Assembly: GCA_009840545.1 (NCBI GenBank)
Contig: VXNM01000010.1
Coordinates: 372,001-436,000, forward strand
From: Gammaproteobacteria bacterium
GTDB lineage: Bacteria > Pseudomonadota > Gammaproteobacteria > Pseudomonadales > Azotimanducaceae
DNA length: 64,000 nt
Direction: 5' to 3'
The position numbers and the translations under genes are program-made. The first letter of the stretch is position 1; each line of letters begins with the position of its first letter. Below are positions 34,438 to 43,959 of this stretch, piece after piece. A model generated the notes under the pieces. The model searched no databases, was not told the origin of the DNA, and was given only the letters and a program-made list of their open reading frames with translations.

Positions 34438-35169
34438 TCAACGACGTAATGTAAGTAATTTTTGCTTGGGCTTGAGCAACAGCACCAATCCCGCGCCCGC
34501 GACGAACCCTCCAATGTGTGCCCAGAAAGCGACACCACCTCTGTTAACCGAACCTAGCTCGGGCAGCCCGGATAGTAATTGGGTAAGAAACCATATTCCA
34601 AGAATCAACACTGCTGGAACTTCGATGATTGCTACGAAAAAGAGTAGAAATAACAGAGACTTAACCCGTGTACGTGGATGCAGCACTATGTATGCGCCCA
34701 TGACTCCTCCAATGGCTCCCGACGCACCCACCATCGGAACGACACTCGACACATCCGTTGCAATTTGTGCCGCAGCGGCCGCCAACCCGCATGCAATGTA
34801 GAAGAACAAGAACTTGTAGCGTCCCAGACTGTTCTCCACGTTGTCCCCAAATATCCACAGGAACCACATGTTTCCAATGAGGTGGAGCCATCCTCCGTGC
34901 ATGAACATTGACGTAATCAGAGTGTGAAGATCGGGGGACCCGTCAAATCGGCAGACCAAGTTGGAAGTCAATTGAATTCCCTGACCCGCCGATATGCGCC
35001 CGAGCAAATCACCACTTACGAGACCATACTTGCAGATCGATTCCACAAACATGGGATTGAACCCAGCACCCTGCAGCCCCAGCCAGGCAAGTACATTTAT
35101 TGCAATGAGCGAGTAGGTGACTATCGGAGTCTTGTCGACCGGATTGTGGTCGTAGAGCGGAATTAGCAT
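34438..35169 (-). CDS. Rhomboid-family intramembrane serine protease
   Basis: 243 residues with six or seven membrane helices. The serine motif GASGAIGG has the nucleophile at S150, the second catalytic residue is H218 in FWAHIGG, and HGGWLHLIGNMWFL (91-104) gives the oxyanion residues H96 and N100. The N-terminal IPLYDHNPVD and an insertion at 51-80 are common in the bacterial rhomboid clade. The substrate is unknown. It is oriented against the peptidase remnant. Confidence 0.9.
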   Translation of the reverse strand: MLIPLYDHNPVDKTPIVTYSLIAINVLAWLGLQGAGFNPMFVESICKYGLVSGDLLGRISAGQGIQLTSNLVCRFDGSPDLHTLITSMFMHGGWLHLIGNMWFLWIFGDNVENSLGRYKFLFFYIACGLAAAAAQIATDVSSVVPMVGASGAIGGVMGAYIVLHPRTRVKSLLFLLFFVAIIEVPAVLILGIWFLTQLLSGLPELGSVNRGGVAFWAHIGGFVAGAGLVLLLKPKQKLLTLRR

Positions 35170-35350
35170 CGGGCGTTAAGCCTCGTCGAAGATCATGATC
35201 GCTCCCGCGCGTATCCCGATCCTCGAATGCAGTTTAGGTGCAGAACAGGACATTATTTCGATCTATCGAACTTGAACGTAAACACACACGTTTCCGCGTC
35301 AGTGGTGTCTGTTTAGATCCATTCAATTTCTGTGCCAACGCATTGATTTG

Positions 35351-36415
35351 CTACTGCTTTGTTTGCTGCACGGAGTTGCGAGGAACACCAGGCTCAAGCA
35401 AATGAGCTATCCACTCCGTGGATTCGGATGTGCCAAAGGCAATTTTGGCAGTCATAGTGAGAGGTACAGAGAGCAACATCCCCACCGGACCGAACATCCA
35501 ACCCCAAAATACCAACGATAAAAACACGACCAACGTTGAGAGACCCAGAGTACGACCAAGGAATCGAGGTTCGATGCCCGCTCCAATTCCAACGTTGATA
35601 ACAACGTAGCCAATCAGTACGATGAACGCGGGACCATAGCCAAGTTGAACCATTGCGACTAATACTCCCGGGGTAGCAGCAATGAAACTGCCGATGTTCG
35701 GTATGTAGTTCAACAAGAACGCCAACAGACCCCACATAATCGCGAAATCCACTTGCATGACTGTGAGCAAGAGTGTCACCAGAACTCCTGTCAGGAGGCT
35801 GGTGGTGGACTTGATCGCAATGTATCGATTCAGCGTGGAGCCAAACTGATTCAGCCATTCAATCTCCATCTCTCTGTCAGATAGGAATGTGCGCAGCTTT
35901 TTGGGCCATTCCGTAGCTTCCGCCAGAATGAAGATCACCGTCAGGAGAATCAGAAAAAAGTTTGAAAGCACTTGCCCAATCCGTCTAATTGCAGCGCCCG
36001 CAAAGTTAACGACCTCATCAGTATTGAACAAGGTTGTTACGGTGTCCTCGGAAATGGGCAATCCGAGCCTATCACCGAAATTCGCGACGTTGTTGATCAG
36101 TTCCCTGACTTTCTCGATATAGACTGCTTGTTCTGCCTGATATTCTCGAAAGGTCTGAAGTACCACCAAGCCAAGTCCGGACAAGACAAGAACAACAGCA
36201 ATTGCTACCAGCAAGACCGAAAGCCAATTCGGTACGCGATGTCTTGTTAGCCATTGGATGGGTGTGCTGGCAATGGTGGCGATGAACACGGCCAACAAGA
36301 AAGGTACGAGTAGGGACTGTCCTGCCTTCAATCCCGCCAAAATGACTATAAGGGCGGCAATTATCAGCAGCATGTTCGTCGTTCGACGCGGAGCAATGGG
36401 TTCCCTCATTTCCAA
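35351..36415 (-). CDS. AI-2E/PerM-family membrane transporter
   Basis: 354 residues with about seven membrane helices, in the usual order: two N-terminal helices, a helical cytoplasmic/periplasmic stretch, then LLNYIPNIGSFIAATPGV and PRFLGRTLGLSTLVVFLSLVFWGWMFGPVGMLLSVPL, both hallmarks of the family. Members export AI-2 or exchange ions; the substrate here is not known. The start overlaps the nitrilase gene by 10 bases, so the last gene of the argC operon is translationally coupled. Confidence 0.85.
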   Translation of the reverse strand: MEMREPIAPRRTTNMLLIIAALIVILAGLKAGQSLLVPFLLAVFIATIASTPIQWLTRHRVPNWLSVLLVAIAVVLVLSGLGLVVLQTFREYQAEQAVYIEKVRELINNVANFGDRLGLPISEDTVTTLFNTDEVVNFAGAAIRRIGQVLSNFFLILLTVIFILAEATEWPKKLRTFLSDREMEIEWLNQFGSTLNRYIAIKSTTSLLTGVLVTLLLTVMQVDFAIMWGLLAFLLNYIPNIGSFIAATPGVLVAMVQLGYGPAFIVLIGYVVINVGIGAGIEPRFLGRTLGLSTLVVFLSLVFWGWMFGPVGMLLSVPLTMTAKIAFGTSESTEWIAHLLEPGVPRNSVQQTKQ

Positions 36416-37230
36416 CTACCTCGATTTTGCAAGCTTGGAAGTTCAGCGCGGATTCGATCTACTTCGTCGGGATCGATCTGTGCGATACCAACGTCGTTTT
36501 GCGCCTCGGCACACTCCGCCACAATGTTCCCCCACGGATCTGCAACCAAGGCATGTCCAAACGACTTTCTGCCCCGATGGTTGTGATCTCCAAATTGCGC
36601 CGCAGCGATGACGTACGCTTGACATTCGATGGCTCTAGCGCGCATCAGTACATGCCAGTGCCTTCGTCCGGTTGATCTCATGAATGCAGCTGGAATCGCA
36701 AGGGCAATCGCTCCGCGATCCACCAAATCTTGGTACATCGTGGGAAAGCGCACGTCATAACAGACGCTTAATCCAAGAACCCCAAACGGCAATTCAGTCG
36801 TGACTAGCTCGTTTCCAGGTGATGTGCTACGCGACTCCAACATGCGAGTTCCATCCGACAAGTCAACATCAAACAAGTGAATTTTTCTGTAGGCTGCAGC
36901 AGTTTCTCCGTCAGGAGTGATATGCAAGCAGGTGTTGTGCGCCCTACCATCTTTAGCAAGTTCTGGATATCCTCCAGCAACCAAATGAATTTCGTGTGTT
37001 CGTGCTAGATCTTGGCAACATGTCAAAATTGGTCCAGGGTTGTCGAGAGTCTCCAAGTGGTTTTTTATCCCTCGATCCGATCCTATGTATGCAAAAGCCT
37101 CGGGGAGAAAAACAACCTCAGCTCCTTGATCGGACGCTCGAGCCACCAAGTCCCTACACACTGTTAAGTTGGAAGGTACGTCTGCATTAGCACAAAGTTG
37201 TGCAATTCCAATTGTTGTCTTCTTCGTCAT
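36406..37230 (-). CDS. Carbon-nitrogen hydrolase (nitrilase superfamily, Nit1/Nit2-like)
   Basis: 274 residues. The catalytic triad is complete: E44 in FLPEAFAYIG, K116 in AYRKIHLFDVD, and C157 in GLSVCYDVRFP. Sequence context matches the NitA/Nit2-like group, which hydrolyses omega-amides such as deaminated glutathione or alpha-ketoglutaramate. It starts 9 bases after the aminotransferase gene, in line with omega-amide metabolism linked to transamination. The precise substrate is inferred. Confidence 0.85.
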   Translation of the reverse strand: MTKKTTIGIAQLCANADVPSNLTVCRDLVARASDQGAEVVFLPEAFAYIGSDRGIKNHLETLDNPGPILTCCQDLARTHEIHLVAGGYPELAKDGRAHNTCLHITPDGETAAAYRKIHLFDVDLSDGTRMLESRSTSPGNELVTTELPFGVLGLSVCYDVRFPTMYQDLVDRGAIALAIPAAFMRSTGRRHWHVLMRARAIECQAYVIAAAQFGDHNHRGRKSFGHALVADPWGNIVAECAEAQNDVGIAQIDPDEVDRIRAELPSLQNRGSWK

Positions 37231-37239
37231 GAAATCGAC

Positions 37240-38487
37240 TTAGCCGTTCTCTTGGCGAGCAGCAGCAAGACGTACACAGGTTCCCAGAACATCCATCGCG
37301 CTCTCGACTTCTGGCAAAGAAGCAAAAGTCGGCGCAATACGGATGTTGCGATCATCCGGGTCATTTCCATAGGGAAATGTTGCACCAGCGGGCGTCAAAG
37401 ATAACCCAGCATCCTTTGCCAATTGCACCACAGTGGATGCGAGTCCGGGTTTTACGTCCAAGGAAACAAAATACCCACCAGTCGGTTGCGTCCATGTCGC
37501 AATTCCGCGATTCCCAAGGGTCTCTGCCAAGCCTGTTTGGACAGCTTCGAACTTCGGACGCAAAATCTGTGCGTGTCGCGCCATGTGCTCGAGCAATCCT
37601 TCACTCCCGCCAAAGAATCGTGCATGTCGCAGTTGATTGACTTTGTCGAATCCCACAATCATGGGAAACAAGTAGTCGTCGAAGCTATCGAGAACGGCAT
37701 CCGATCCTCCAACAAAAGCAACGCCCCCTCCGGCAAAGGTGATCTTTGAAGTCGAAGCGAATTGAACAATGCGATCCTGGGTTCCATGTTCTCTTGCTCG
37801 TTGGTCGATGCAGTCTAGTTCAAGATTTGGACTGAGAAAATCATGAATTGCATACGCATTGTCCCAAAGCACATAGAACGGAGATTCTGGGTTTCCATTT
37901 CTCAATGTAGGCAACGCAGCAAGACGATCAACGGTGTCCGAGCTATAGGTGCATCCCGTTGGATTGGAGTGCTTGGGTACACACCAGATGAAGCTCGTGG
38001 ATAAGTCGTTCCGAACAAGCTCTTCCACCTTATCCATGTGCGGTCCAGCATCGGTTAGCTGAACGTTAATCATGTCAATGCCCAGACGTTCAGTCAACGT
38101 GAAGTGCCGATCGTATCCGGGTACCGGACAAATTGCTGAAATCGCAGATTTCTCACCAAGCGGAGGTCCTGCGATACCTCTGTCAACAAGCTGGTCCACA
38201 GTGAAATACATCAGCTGGAGGCTCGAGTTTCCCGCAGCAATAACACTGTCTGGAGAAAGTCCTAGTAGATGCCCACCAATTTCTCGAATTTCCGGAATTC
38301 CACGTAGTCCACCGTAGTTTCGTACGTCTGTGCCATCTATAGCTTGAAAATCGCCTTCGAGGACGCCGTCCAGCTCATCACACAAGTCCAACTGCTCACT
38401 ACCTGGTTTCCCTCGCGTGAGGTTGAGTGACAGCCCTTGAGAACAGAGCTCTCTGTAGCTCTTTTCTAGCAGCTCGAGCTCGTTCAT
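37240..38487 (-). CDS. PLP-dependent aminotransferase, MocR-like/aspartate type Ic
   Basis: 415 residues. The N-terminal LNLTRGKPG, the motif NYGGLRGIPEIRE, PKHSNPTGCTYS, WDNAYAIHDF and the PLP lysine in FASTSKITFAGGG are typical of the Aminotran_MocR/type Ic aspartate aminotransferase group, not of AspC. It would convert an amino acid and 2-oxo acid pair, probably aspartate or a related donor. It overlaps argC by four bases (38484-38487) and is followed by the nitrilase, all on the minus strand. Confidence 0.82.
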   Translation of the reverse strand: MNELELLEKSYRELCSQGLSLNLTRGKPGSEQLDLCDELDGVLEGDFQAIDGTDVRNYGGLRGIPEIREIGGHLLGLSPDSVIAAGNSSLQLMYFTVDQLVDRGIAGPPLGEKSAISAICPVPGYDRHFTLTERLGIDMINVQLTDAGPHMDKVEELVRNDLSTSFIWCVPKHSNPTGCTYSSDTVDRLAALPTLRNGNPESPFYVLWDNAYAIHDFLSPNLELDCIDQRAREHGTQDRIVQFASTSKITFAGGGVAFVGGSDAVLDSFDDYLFPMIVGFDKVNQLRHARFFGGSEGLLEHMARHAQILRPKFEAVQTGLAETLGNRGIATWTQPTGGYFVSLDVKPGLASTVVQLAKDAGLSLTPAGATFPYGNDPDDRNIRIAPTFASLPEVESAMDVLGTCVRLAAARQENG

Positions 38488-39419
38488 AAAGTCAATCCGG
38501 TTTCTTCAGGTATTCCTAGCATAAGGTTGAGATTTTGCACTGCAGCCGATGCCGCTCCTTTGCCGAGATTGTCCAACCGAGCAGTGATGGATACCTGTCG
38601 ATCGTGACCAAATGCCATCAAGTCCACCCGATTGGTACCGTTGCAAGATTGCGGAGAAAGAAATCCCCCGTCAGATGTTTCCGTTTCAGAGTCACAGATT
38701 CGAACGAAAGGTTCTTGTGCGTATCTCTTGCTATAGACATCCAAAATGGACTGCGGTGCGGAATAGTCGTTCAATTCGTCAGCAAACAAAGGAGTTTGAA
38801 CCAACATTCCACGGTAGAAAGCACCAACCATGGGTTCGAACAACGGTGACTGTTCAAGTCCGGAGTAGACCCTCATTTCGGCCAAGTGCTTATGCTGCAG
38901 CGCAGTAGCATAGGGACGGCTTTCCTCCGTAAATGCTTTTCGCGTCTCGTACTTCTCGATGAGCTTCTTCCCACCACCCGAGTAGCCAGAGAGCGCGTGT
39001 GTTCGAAGCAAACTATTGGTCGAAAGAAGGCCTTCATCAAGCAATGGGCGAATGGACAACAAAAATCCTGTGGGATAGCAACCCGGATTGCTAACCAATC
39101 TGGCAGTCGAAATCTTCTCACGTTGGCCAGAGTCAAGTTCCGGCAATCCGTAGACCCAATCAGCGTTTGTTCGATGAGCCGTGCTGGCGTCCAAGAACCG
39201 TGTAGTAGACGACAATTCAACAGCTTCGCGAGAGGCTTCGTCCGGCAAACACAATACGACCACATCAGCTTGTTCGTACATTTGCCGTTTGCAATCCACG
39301 TTCTTGCGCAGATCCGAACGGATCTGAAGCAGGTTCAGGTCTCGTCGAGACTCAAGACACTGCCGAATTTCGATGCCCGTCGTGCCCTCCGCACCATCGA
39401 TAAAGACTTGGTGAGGCAT
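38484..39419 (-). CDS. argC: N-acetyl-gamma-glutamyl-phosphate reductase, type 2
   Basis: 311 residues, the short type 2 form. It reduces N-acetylglutamyl phosphate with NADPH in arginine synthesis. The N-terminal FIDGAEGTTGIEIRQ binds the cofactor, C114 in SNPGCYPTGFL is the catalytic Cys, and SGYSGGGKKLIEKYE and QHKHLAEM carry the catalytic His region. It is the first gene of the four-gene minus-strand operon. It could serve both arginine and lysine-type pathways, as known for some members. Confidence 0.9.
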   Translation of the reverse strand: MPHQVFIDGAEGTTGIEIRQCLESRRDLNLLQIRSDLRKNVDCKRQMYEQADVVVLCLPDEASREAVELSSTTRFLDASTAHRTNADWVYGLPELDSGQREKISTARLVSNPGCYPTGFLLSIRPLLDEGLLSTNSLLRTHALSGYSGGGKKLIEKYETRKAFTEESRPYATALQHKHLAEMRVYSGLEQSPLFEPMVGAFYRGMLVQTPLFADELNDYSAPQSILDVYSKRYAQEPFVRICDSETETSDGGFLSPQSCNGTNRVDLMAFGHDRQVSITARLDNLGKGAASAAVQNLNLMLGIPEETGLTL

Positions 39420-39580
39420 CTACTGCACTGAAAGGATCGAAATCATGGTCGGATTGTAAGAAACCCCAGTATCTGATAATGCATCAGGGTGTGTCGAGAG
39501 AAACTCGTTATTTGGGTTGCTTCCCTGCAGGAACATACATTTTCAAAGGTCAATGGATTTGACAGGGAGGAAGAAAGTGA

Positions 39581-39766
39581 TTAATTCTGAAACGTTCCGT
39601 CCCGAACAACAAGCATCCCAAGTCCCTCTTCACCTGACTCAAGGAAATACGTGAACGTCGGTGAAGTTTGTACGTCATTCGAGACGGATTCCTCTGAATG
39701 TCCGGATCTAACAATCGAGAACGTCAACGAAGCAATAATCGCAATTGAGCGGCTAGAAGATTTCAT
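39581..39766 (-). CDS. Small secreted or membrane-anchored hypothetical protein
   Basis: 61 residues from the ATG at 39766, with GAGAGAT upstream. A short basic N-terminus and SIAIIASLTFSIV suggest a signal peptide with cleavage near residue 20. The remaining sequence is polar and acidic. It starts 10 bases after the thioredoxin-ankyrin stop, in the same direction, which suggests co-transcription. A longer frame starts inside the previous gene and is less likely. No family is known. Confidence 0.4.
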   Translation of the reverse strand: MKSSSRSIAIIASLTFSIVRSGHSEESVSNDVQTSPTFTYFLESGEEGLGMLVVRDGTFQN

Positions 39767-39776
39767 GCGAGATCTC

Positions 39777-40988
39777 TCATTCGCCGTTTGACTCGGATCC
39801 TTCAAGCAAGCCGATTACTTCACTGCGTAGGTCCAACACGCCACCCGTTTCTGGATTCATCCCACTCTCCGTTAACGCCGTAATCCATTGGTCACGTTCT
39901 GACCGCGCGATGTCAGCGGCGGTCTCTCCGTTTAACGCTTGAACTGTTGGATCCGCTCCGTGGTTCAAAAGTACTCTGACAGTGGGGGGATAGCCGTAGA
40001 ACGCAGCCCAATGCAGCGCGTTTCTTCCATCTTTGTCCACGTGATTGGGATTCAATCCCTTCTCTAGGAGTTCTTCTAGTACTTCCGGGCTGTGCACCGC
40101 AGCTCGACCCAAAGTGAATCCGGACGTATCTTGAATTCCTGGGTCGGCACCCGCATCAAGTACAGTACGCAGACAACTCCTCTCTTCCAATCGACCAGCT
40201 TGAATCAAAGCGGTTAGCAAAGGCGTATTGCCATCCGAGTCAGGACGATTGACTGCTTCTGGATATTGAGCAACAAGATTCTCAAACTCCTCGCATCGAC
40301 CGAGTCCTACAAGATTGCCTGCAGTGATCGTCGGATTCCCGGCCAATACTAGGTTGATTCGCTCTTCCCGATCTCCAACAAGTGAATTGAGTATTAGTGA
40401 TAGTGGAGACTGTCCATTCTCAAACGCTTCCGTGAGTAGGTTGGGAAATTGCTTCAGGGCTTTCCGTATTTCATCAGGTCTTTGGTTTTCAATGAAGTCC
40501 CTGCGGAACGAATCTTCGCCAAGCAGAGCAATTTTTATGTCTAAGGCAGGCGTACCTCTCTTCAAGCCTTTTAGGTACTTGATGTAGACCTCTCTTGACT
40601 GAGGCCCAATGATCCGGTCCTGTTCATTTCCCTTGTTGAAGAACAGAACGGTAGGAACACCCGCTAGTTGAAACTGCGTATATATTTCCGGTGATTTGTC
40701 GATGTCAAGCTTGAAAATTTTCGCGTGGCCCGACATCTCAGGCATTAATCCATCGATGATGGGATCAAGAATCTTGCATGGTCCACACCACGTAGCAGTA
40801 AAGTCCACTAGTACGGGTAGACTCGATTCCAACACTTCGGACTTGAAACTCTCAGTGGTTACATAAAGCACCTGCTCCTCAGGGTGCGGTGCATCCGACG
40901 TTCCAGGTACTTGACTGGCAACAAGCGTGAAAGGGCTTGCCAATACGAGTGCTAGTTGTATGAATGCAGGCATACTCTTAGTCGTCAT
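39777..40988 (-). CDS. Secreted thioredoxin-ankyrin fusion protein
   Basis: 403 residues. Residues 1-25 are a signal peptide. A thioredoxin domain follows at about 40-145, with the redox site WCGPC (C68, C71), LPVLVDFTATW before it and the cis-Pro in GVPTVLFF. A helical linker leads to ankyrin repeats at about 245-370 (DGNTPLLTALIQAG, DGRNALHWAAFYGYPPTVRVLLNHGAD). A periplasmic oxidoreductase that binds a specific partner through ankyrin repeats is the natural inference. It resembles DsbA-pathway helpers only in the catalytic motif. Confidence 0.83.
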   Translation of the reverse strand: MTTKSMPAFIQLALVLASPFTLVASQVPGTSDAPHPEEQVLYVTTESFKSEVLESSLPVLVDFTATWCGPCKILDPIIDGLMPEMSGHAKIFKLDIDKSPEIYTQFQLAGVPTVLFFNKGNEQDRIIGPQSREVYIKYLKGLKRGTPALDIKIALLGEDSFRRDFIENQRPDEIRKALKQFPNLLTEAFENGQSPLSLILNSLVGDREERINLVLAGNPTITAGNLVGLGRCEEFENLVAQYPEAVNRPDSDGNTPLLTALIQAGRLEERSCLRTVLDAGADPGIQDTSGFTLGRAAVHSPEVLEELLEKGLNPNHVDKDGRNALHWAAFYGYPPTVRVLLNHGADPTVQALNGETAADIARSERDQWITALTESGMNPETGGVLDLRSEVIGLLEGSESNGE

Positions 40989-41288
40989 ACAAATCTACTC
41001 ATACTCAGCCATGTCTCTTCATCGGTAAATCGGATTTAGTCGGTAGCTTATGTGATTTCGTTATAGCTCCCAATTTCCAATCCTATGCACGGGATTAGAC
41101 TATGGCGAAACACCTAGCGGTGGCCGTGCATAGATTGATTGTGGAAGGCCGATTCGGTGCCCTACACTCTAAGCTCATTGCCCCACCAGTGAGCCGTCGA
41201 TCGAAGCCGAATTGCACCCCAGTTAGAGTCGAACCATACAAACTAGAGACTTTCTTAGAAATTACGCCAATCGATTCCCCAAAAGAGA
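40989..41288. other. Spacer between divergent genes; weak frame only
   Basis: Upstream regions of the thioredoxin-ankyrin gene and rpsU. A plus-strand frame of 84 codons (41102-41356) overlaps the rpsU promoter and start, has no family signature and lacks a ribosome site, so it is not called. No tRNA or terminator is visible. Confidence 0.4.
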
Positions 41289-41316
41289 TTGATTTTGCCC
41301 CGGCACTGTGTACAAT
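41289..41316 (+). promoter_or_regulatory. Sigma70-type promoter for the rpsU operon
   Basis: TTGATT at 41289-41294 and TACAAT at 41311-41316 are separated by 16 bases, ahead of the rpsU start at 41343. This is the best match to the sigma70 consensus in the region. Confidence 0.45.
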
Positions 41317-41342
41317 CTCTGACCCGCAAACGAGGATACTGG

Positions 41343-41558
41343 ATGCCTTCAGTTAAAGTTAGAGACAACGAGCCATTCGACCTAGCGCTTCGACGCTTCA
41401 AGAGAGCGTGCGAGAAAGCCGGCGTTCTGTCGGAAGCTCGGCGCAGAGAATACTACGAAAAACCCACTACTGTACGCAAACGCAAGAACGCTGCAGCCGT
41501 AAAACGGCACCTCAAGAAATTACAAAGAGAAGCGCGGCGCTTCGAACGACTTCACTGA
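41343..41558 (+). CDS. rpsU: Small ribosomal subunit protein bS21
   Basis: 71 residues from the ATG at 41343, preceded by GAGG; a longer frame from 41289 adds unrelated sequence over the promoter. [29 protein letters not shown] and the basic C-terminus [15 protein letters not shown] are typical S21. It begins the macromolecular synthesis operon with the yqeY-like gene, dnaG and rpoD. Confidence 0.95.
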   Translation: MPSVKVRDNEPFDLALRRFKRACEKAGVLSEARRREYYEKPTTVRKRKNAAAVKRHLKKLQREARRFERLH

Positions 41559-41573
41559 ACACACTTTAGCGTT

Positions 41574-41594
41574 CTCTCTCTTGATTTGAGAGAG
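41574..41594 (+). promoter_or_regulatory. Hairpin between rpsU and the yqeY-like gene
   Basis: CTCTCTC and GAGAGAG form a 7-bp stem around TTGATTT. In E. coli the rpsU-dnaG junction contains an attenuating terminator; this hairpin is in the matching place, but no long T-run follows. Confidence 0.35.
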
Positions 41595-41607
41595 CGTTCT
41601 TACATCC

Positions 41608-42060
41608 ATGACTACTAGTCTGCAAGCACGAATTGCTGATGCAACCCGTACGGCGATGCGAGAAAGAGAACGTCGGCTGGTCGCGGCTCTCCGACTGATC
41701 AAAGCAGAACTACAACAAGCTGAAGTTGAAGCCCGTGAACCTCTTGACGACAGCCAAGTGTTGGCAATCCTCAATCGCATGATTAAGCAGCGGCGGGGTT
41801 CCGCTGAACAATATCTTCAAGGGAATCGAAAGGACCTCGCAGACCAGGAAGACTATGAAATAGAGGTCATTCAAAGATTTACCCCTAAACAACTGAATGA
41901 CGAAGAGCTGCGAGTGGCAATTGACTCTGTATGTGACGAGTTATCAGCCGTAGACATGAAACAAATGGGCCAAGTCATGCGAAAATTGGCGAGCGATCTT
42001 GCCGGTCAAGCTGAGATGTCGCGGGTCGGTGCTCTGGTTCGCGAACGACTGACTGGGTAG
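41608..42060 (+). CDS. GatB/YqeY-domain protein
   Basis: 150 residues, the usual length. The GatB tail-like helical domain shows LVAALRLIKAELQQAEVEAR, VLAILNRMIKQRRGSAEQY, YEIEVIQRFTPKQLNDEELR and the final GQVMRKLASDL..QAEMSRVGALVRERL. It may assist tRNA-dependent amidotransfer or bind tRNA, though its role is unclear. A yqeY gene between rpsU and dnaG is a common arrangement. Confidence 0.9.
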   Translation: MTTSLQARIADATRTAMRERERRLVAALRLIKAELQQAEVEAREPLDDSQVLAILNRMIKQRRGSAEQYLQGNRKDLADQEDYEIEVIQRFTPKQLNDEELRVAIDSVCDELSAVDMKQMGQVMRKLASDLAGQAEMSRVGALVRERLTG

Positions 42061-42081
42061 CTGCACGAGGTCCCGGAGAGA

Positions 42082-43866
42082 ATGGTTCATTATTCACCTG
42101 AATTCCTGAACGCCCTTACAGTTCGCGTCGATGCTGTGCAATTAATTGGAGAAAGGGTCGCGCTGGAAAGGGCTGGGAAATCGTTCAAGGGCAAGTGTCC
42201 ATTTCATCAGGAAAAAACCCCATCGTTTCACGTATATCCCGACAACGGTACTTACCATTGCTTTGGTTGCGGCGCGCACGGATCGGTAATCAAATTCGTT
42301 CAAGAGACACGAAACGCTACTTTCCACGAAGCTGTGCAGGAGCTTGCCCGCATGGTAGGAATGAAACTGCCTACCAGTGGTTCCAGCCAAATATCCGACG
42401 CCAGATTGGAACGATTAAATTTGCTCTACTCCGCATTGGACCAGGGCAGACAATTCTTTGTCGAAGCGTTGCAATCCAGCAAGACTACGCAAGAGTACTT
42501 AGCGAGTCGTGGCTTGCTTAGGGAGACGATTGATCGATACAGCATCGGCTTTGCTCCCGACAGTTTCGCCGCATTAAAGACAGCGCTCTCCCATATCAAG
42601 GAACAGGATCTCCTTGATTGCGGTCTTCTTGCCAAGAAAGACAAAAGGGAGTCGTACGACCGATTCAGAAATCGAGTGATGTTTCCTATTAGAGACACAC
42701 GTGGCCGAGTCATGGGATTTGGTGGAAGAGTGCTAGGTCACGATGCAATTCCTAAGTACATCAATTCCCCAGCATCGGATGTGTACAAGAAGGGGCGCGA
42801 ACTGTACGGACTCTACGAAGCCCGAAACTCCGGTCACAAGCTAACAAAATTGTTAGTAGTCGAAGGGTATATGGATGTCGTTACGCTTGCACAACACGGA
42901 ATTCCCTATGCAGTCGCCCCCTTAGGCACCGCACTAACGCAGGAACAGTTTCTTGTATTGAGGAGGTACGCGTCGGAAATCGTCTGCTGCTTCGATGGAG
43001 ACGATGCCGGAAAACAGGCTGCGTGGAGGGCATTGCGTATCGGATTGTCTTGCCTAAAGGAAAGGCTAAAAATCCGTATCGCGATTCTTCCCAAAGAACA
43101 CGATCCCGACTCTTTTGTGAGAGAACATGGATCTGATGAATTTCAAGAGATGATTGAGTCTGCAGAACCAGCGGCCGATTACTTCTTCAGGGAATTGTCA
43201 GAAGACGTCGACCTAAACAGTGTAGAAGGAAGAGTGCAAGTTGTTGAGAAGGCCATGGGGCCCATTTGCTCGATTCCATATGCAACGTATCGACAGGCGA
43301 TGATCGCTAGGCTCGCAGAAACCACACGAATGTCGGTGCAAGACATTGAAAACATCGGTCGCTCTGATTCCACTCAATTTGCTGAGGAACAGGTGACTAG
43401 GCGAGAAAACGAGCGTGCTTCGTCGAATCCAGTTAGTCTGACGCCCGGCGAACGAAATGTGCTCAAATTGCTCGTTCACGACTTTGGACACGTGGCTCGG
43501 ATTCCCGACAGCCAATTGGCATCAATCAGAAAGTGGAAAAAAAGTTCGTTTCTCTTCGAAATTGTGTGTAGAATTCGTGACGATCAATTGGGGAACTTTT
43601 CCGAATTATTGGGGTCGTACTCAGGCTCCCATGAGCAGGAAGTTCTGTCCGGGTTGGCTTCGCTTCGAAGACCGGAGATTAGCGGCAACGATGTTGGTAG
43701 CGGAATTTCCGATGCGCTCGAAGCGATTTTATTGCGCCTGGAGCGGGAAGATCGTCGCAAACGCGTACCTAGAGAAACGACGCAGGAAGCTGGCAAAGAC
43801 TATCGCAACATCATCGAAGAAGGTAACGCTTCGGAAGAGAATCACACCCCAACGAACGTGAAGTGA
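42082..43866 (+). CDS. dnaG: DNA primase
   Basis: 594 residues. The CHC2 zinc finger is C39-x2-H42 and C60-x2-C63. The catalytic core contains RFRNRVMFPIRDTRGRVMGFGGR, and the TOPRIM fold has LLVVEGYMDV and CFDGDDAGKQAAWRAL, with the acidic metal ligands. The C-terminal part is the helicase-binding domain, less conserved as usual. It makes primers for replication. The start has GGAGAGA immediately upstream and lies 21 bases after the yqeY-like stop. Confidence 0.95.
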   Translation: MVHYSPEFLNALTVRVDAVQLIGERVALERAGKSFKGKCPFHQEKTPSFHVYPDNGTYHCFGCGAHGSVIKFVQETRNATFHEAVQELARMVGMKLPTSGSSQISDARLERLNLLYSALDQGRQFFVEALQSSKTTQEYLASRGLLRETIDRYSIGFAPDSFAALKTALSHIKEQDLLDCGLLAKKDKRESYDRFRNRVMFPIRDTRGRVMGFGGRVLGHDAIPKYINSPASDVYKKGRELYGLYEARNSGHKLTKLLVVEGYMDVVTLAQHGIPYAVAPLGTALTQEQFLVLRRYASEIVCCFDGDDAGKQAAWRALRIGLSCLKERLKIRIAILPKEHDPDSFVREHGSDEFQEMIESAEPAADYFFRELSEDVDLNSVEGRVQVVEKAMGPICSIPYATYRQAMIARLAETTRMSVQDIENIGRSDSTQFAEEQVTRRENERASSNPVSLTPGERNVLKLLVHDFGHVARIPDSQLASIRKWKKSSFLFEIVCRIRDDQLGNFSELLGSYSGSHEQEVLSGLASLRRPEISGNDVGSGISDALEAILLRLEREDRRKRVPRETTQEAGKDYRNIIEEGNASEENHTPTNVK

Positions 43867-43959
43867 TCTGAGCAAATCGCTTCGATCATCGTAATTCTTG
43901 CTATCTTGCGACCCATCCTGATGTTGGGTTGCTTCAAACCAAATTGAGACTGAAGGTAT

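Noticed and set aside
41102-41356. 84-codon plus-strand frame before rpsU
   Set aside because: It covers the rpsU promoter and start codon and has no recognisable features.
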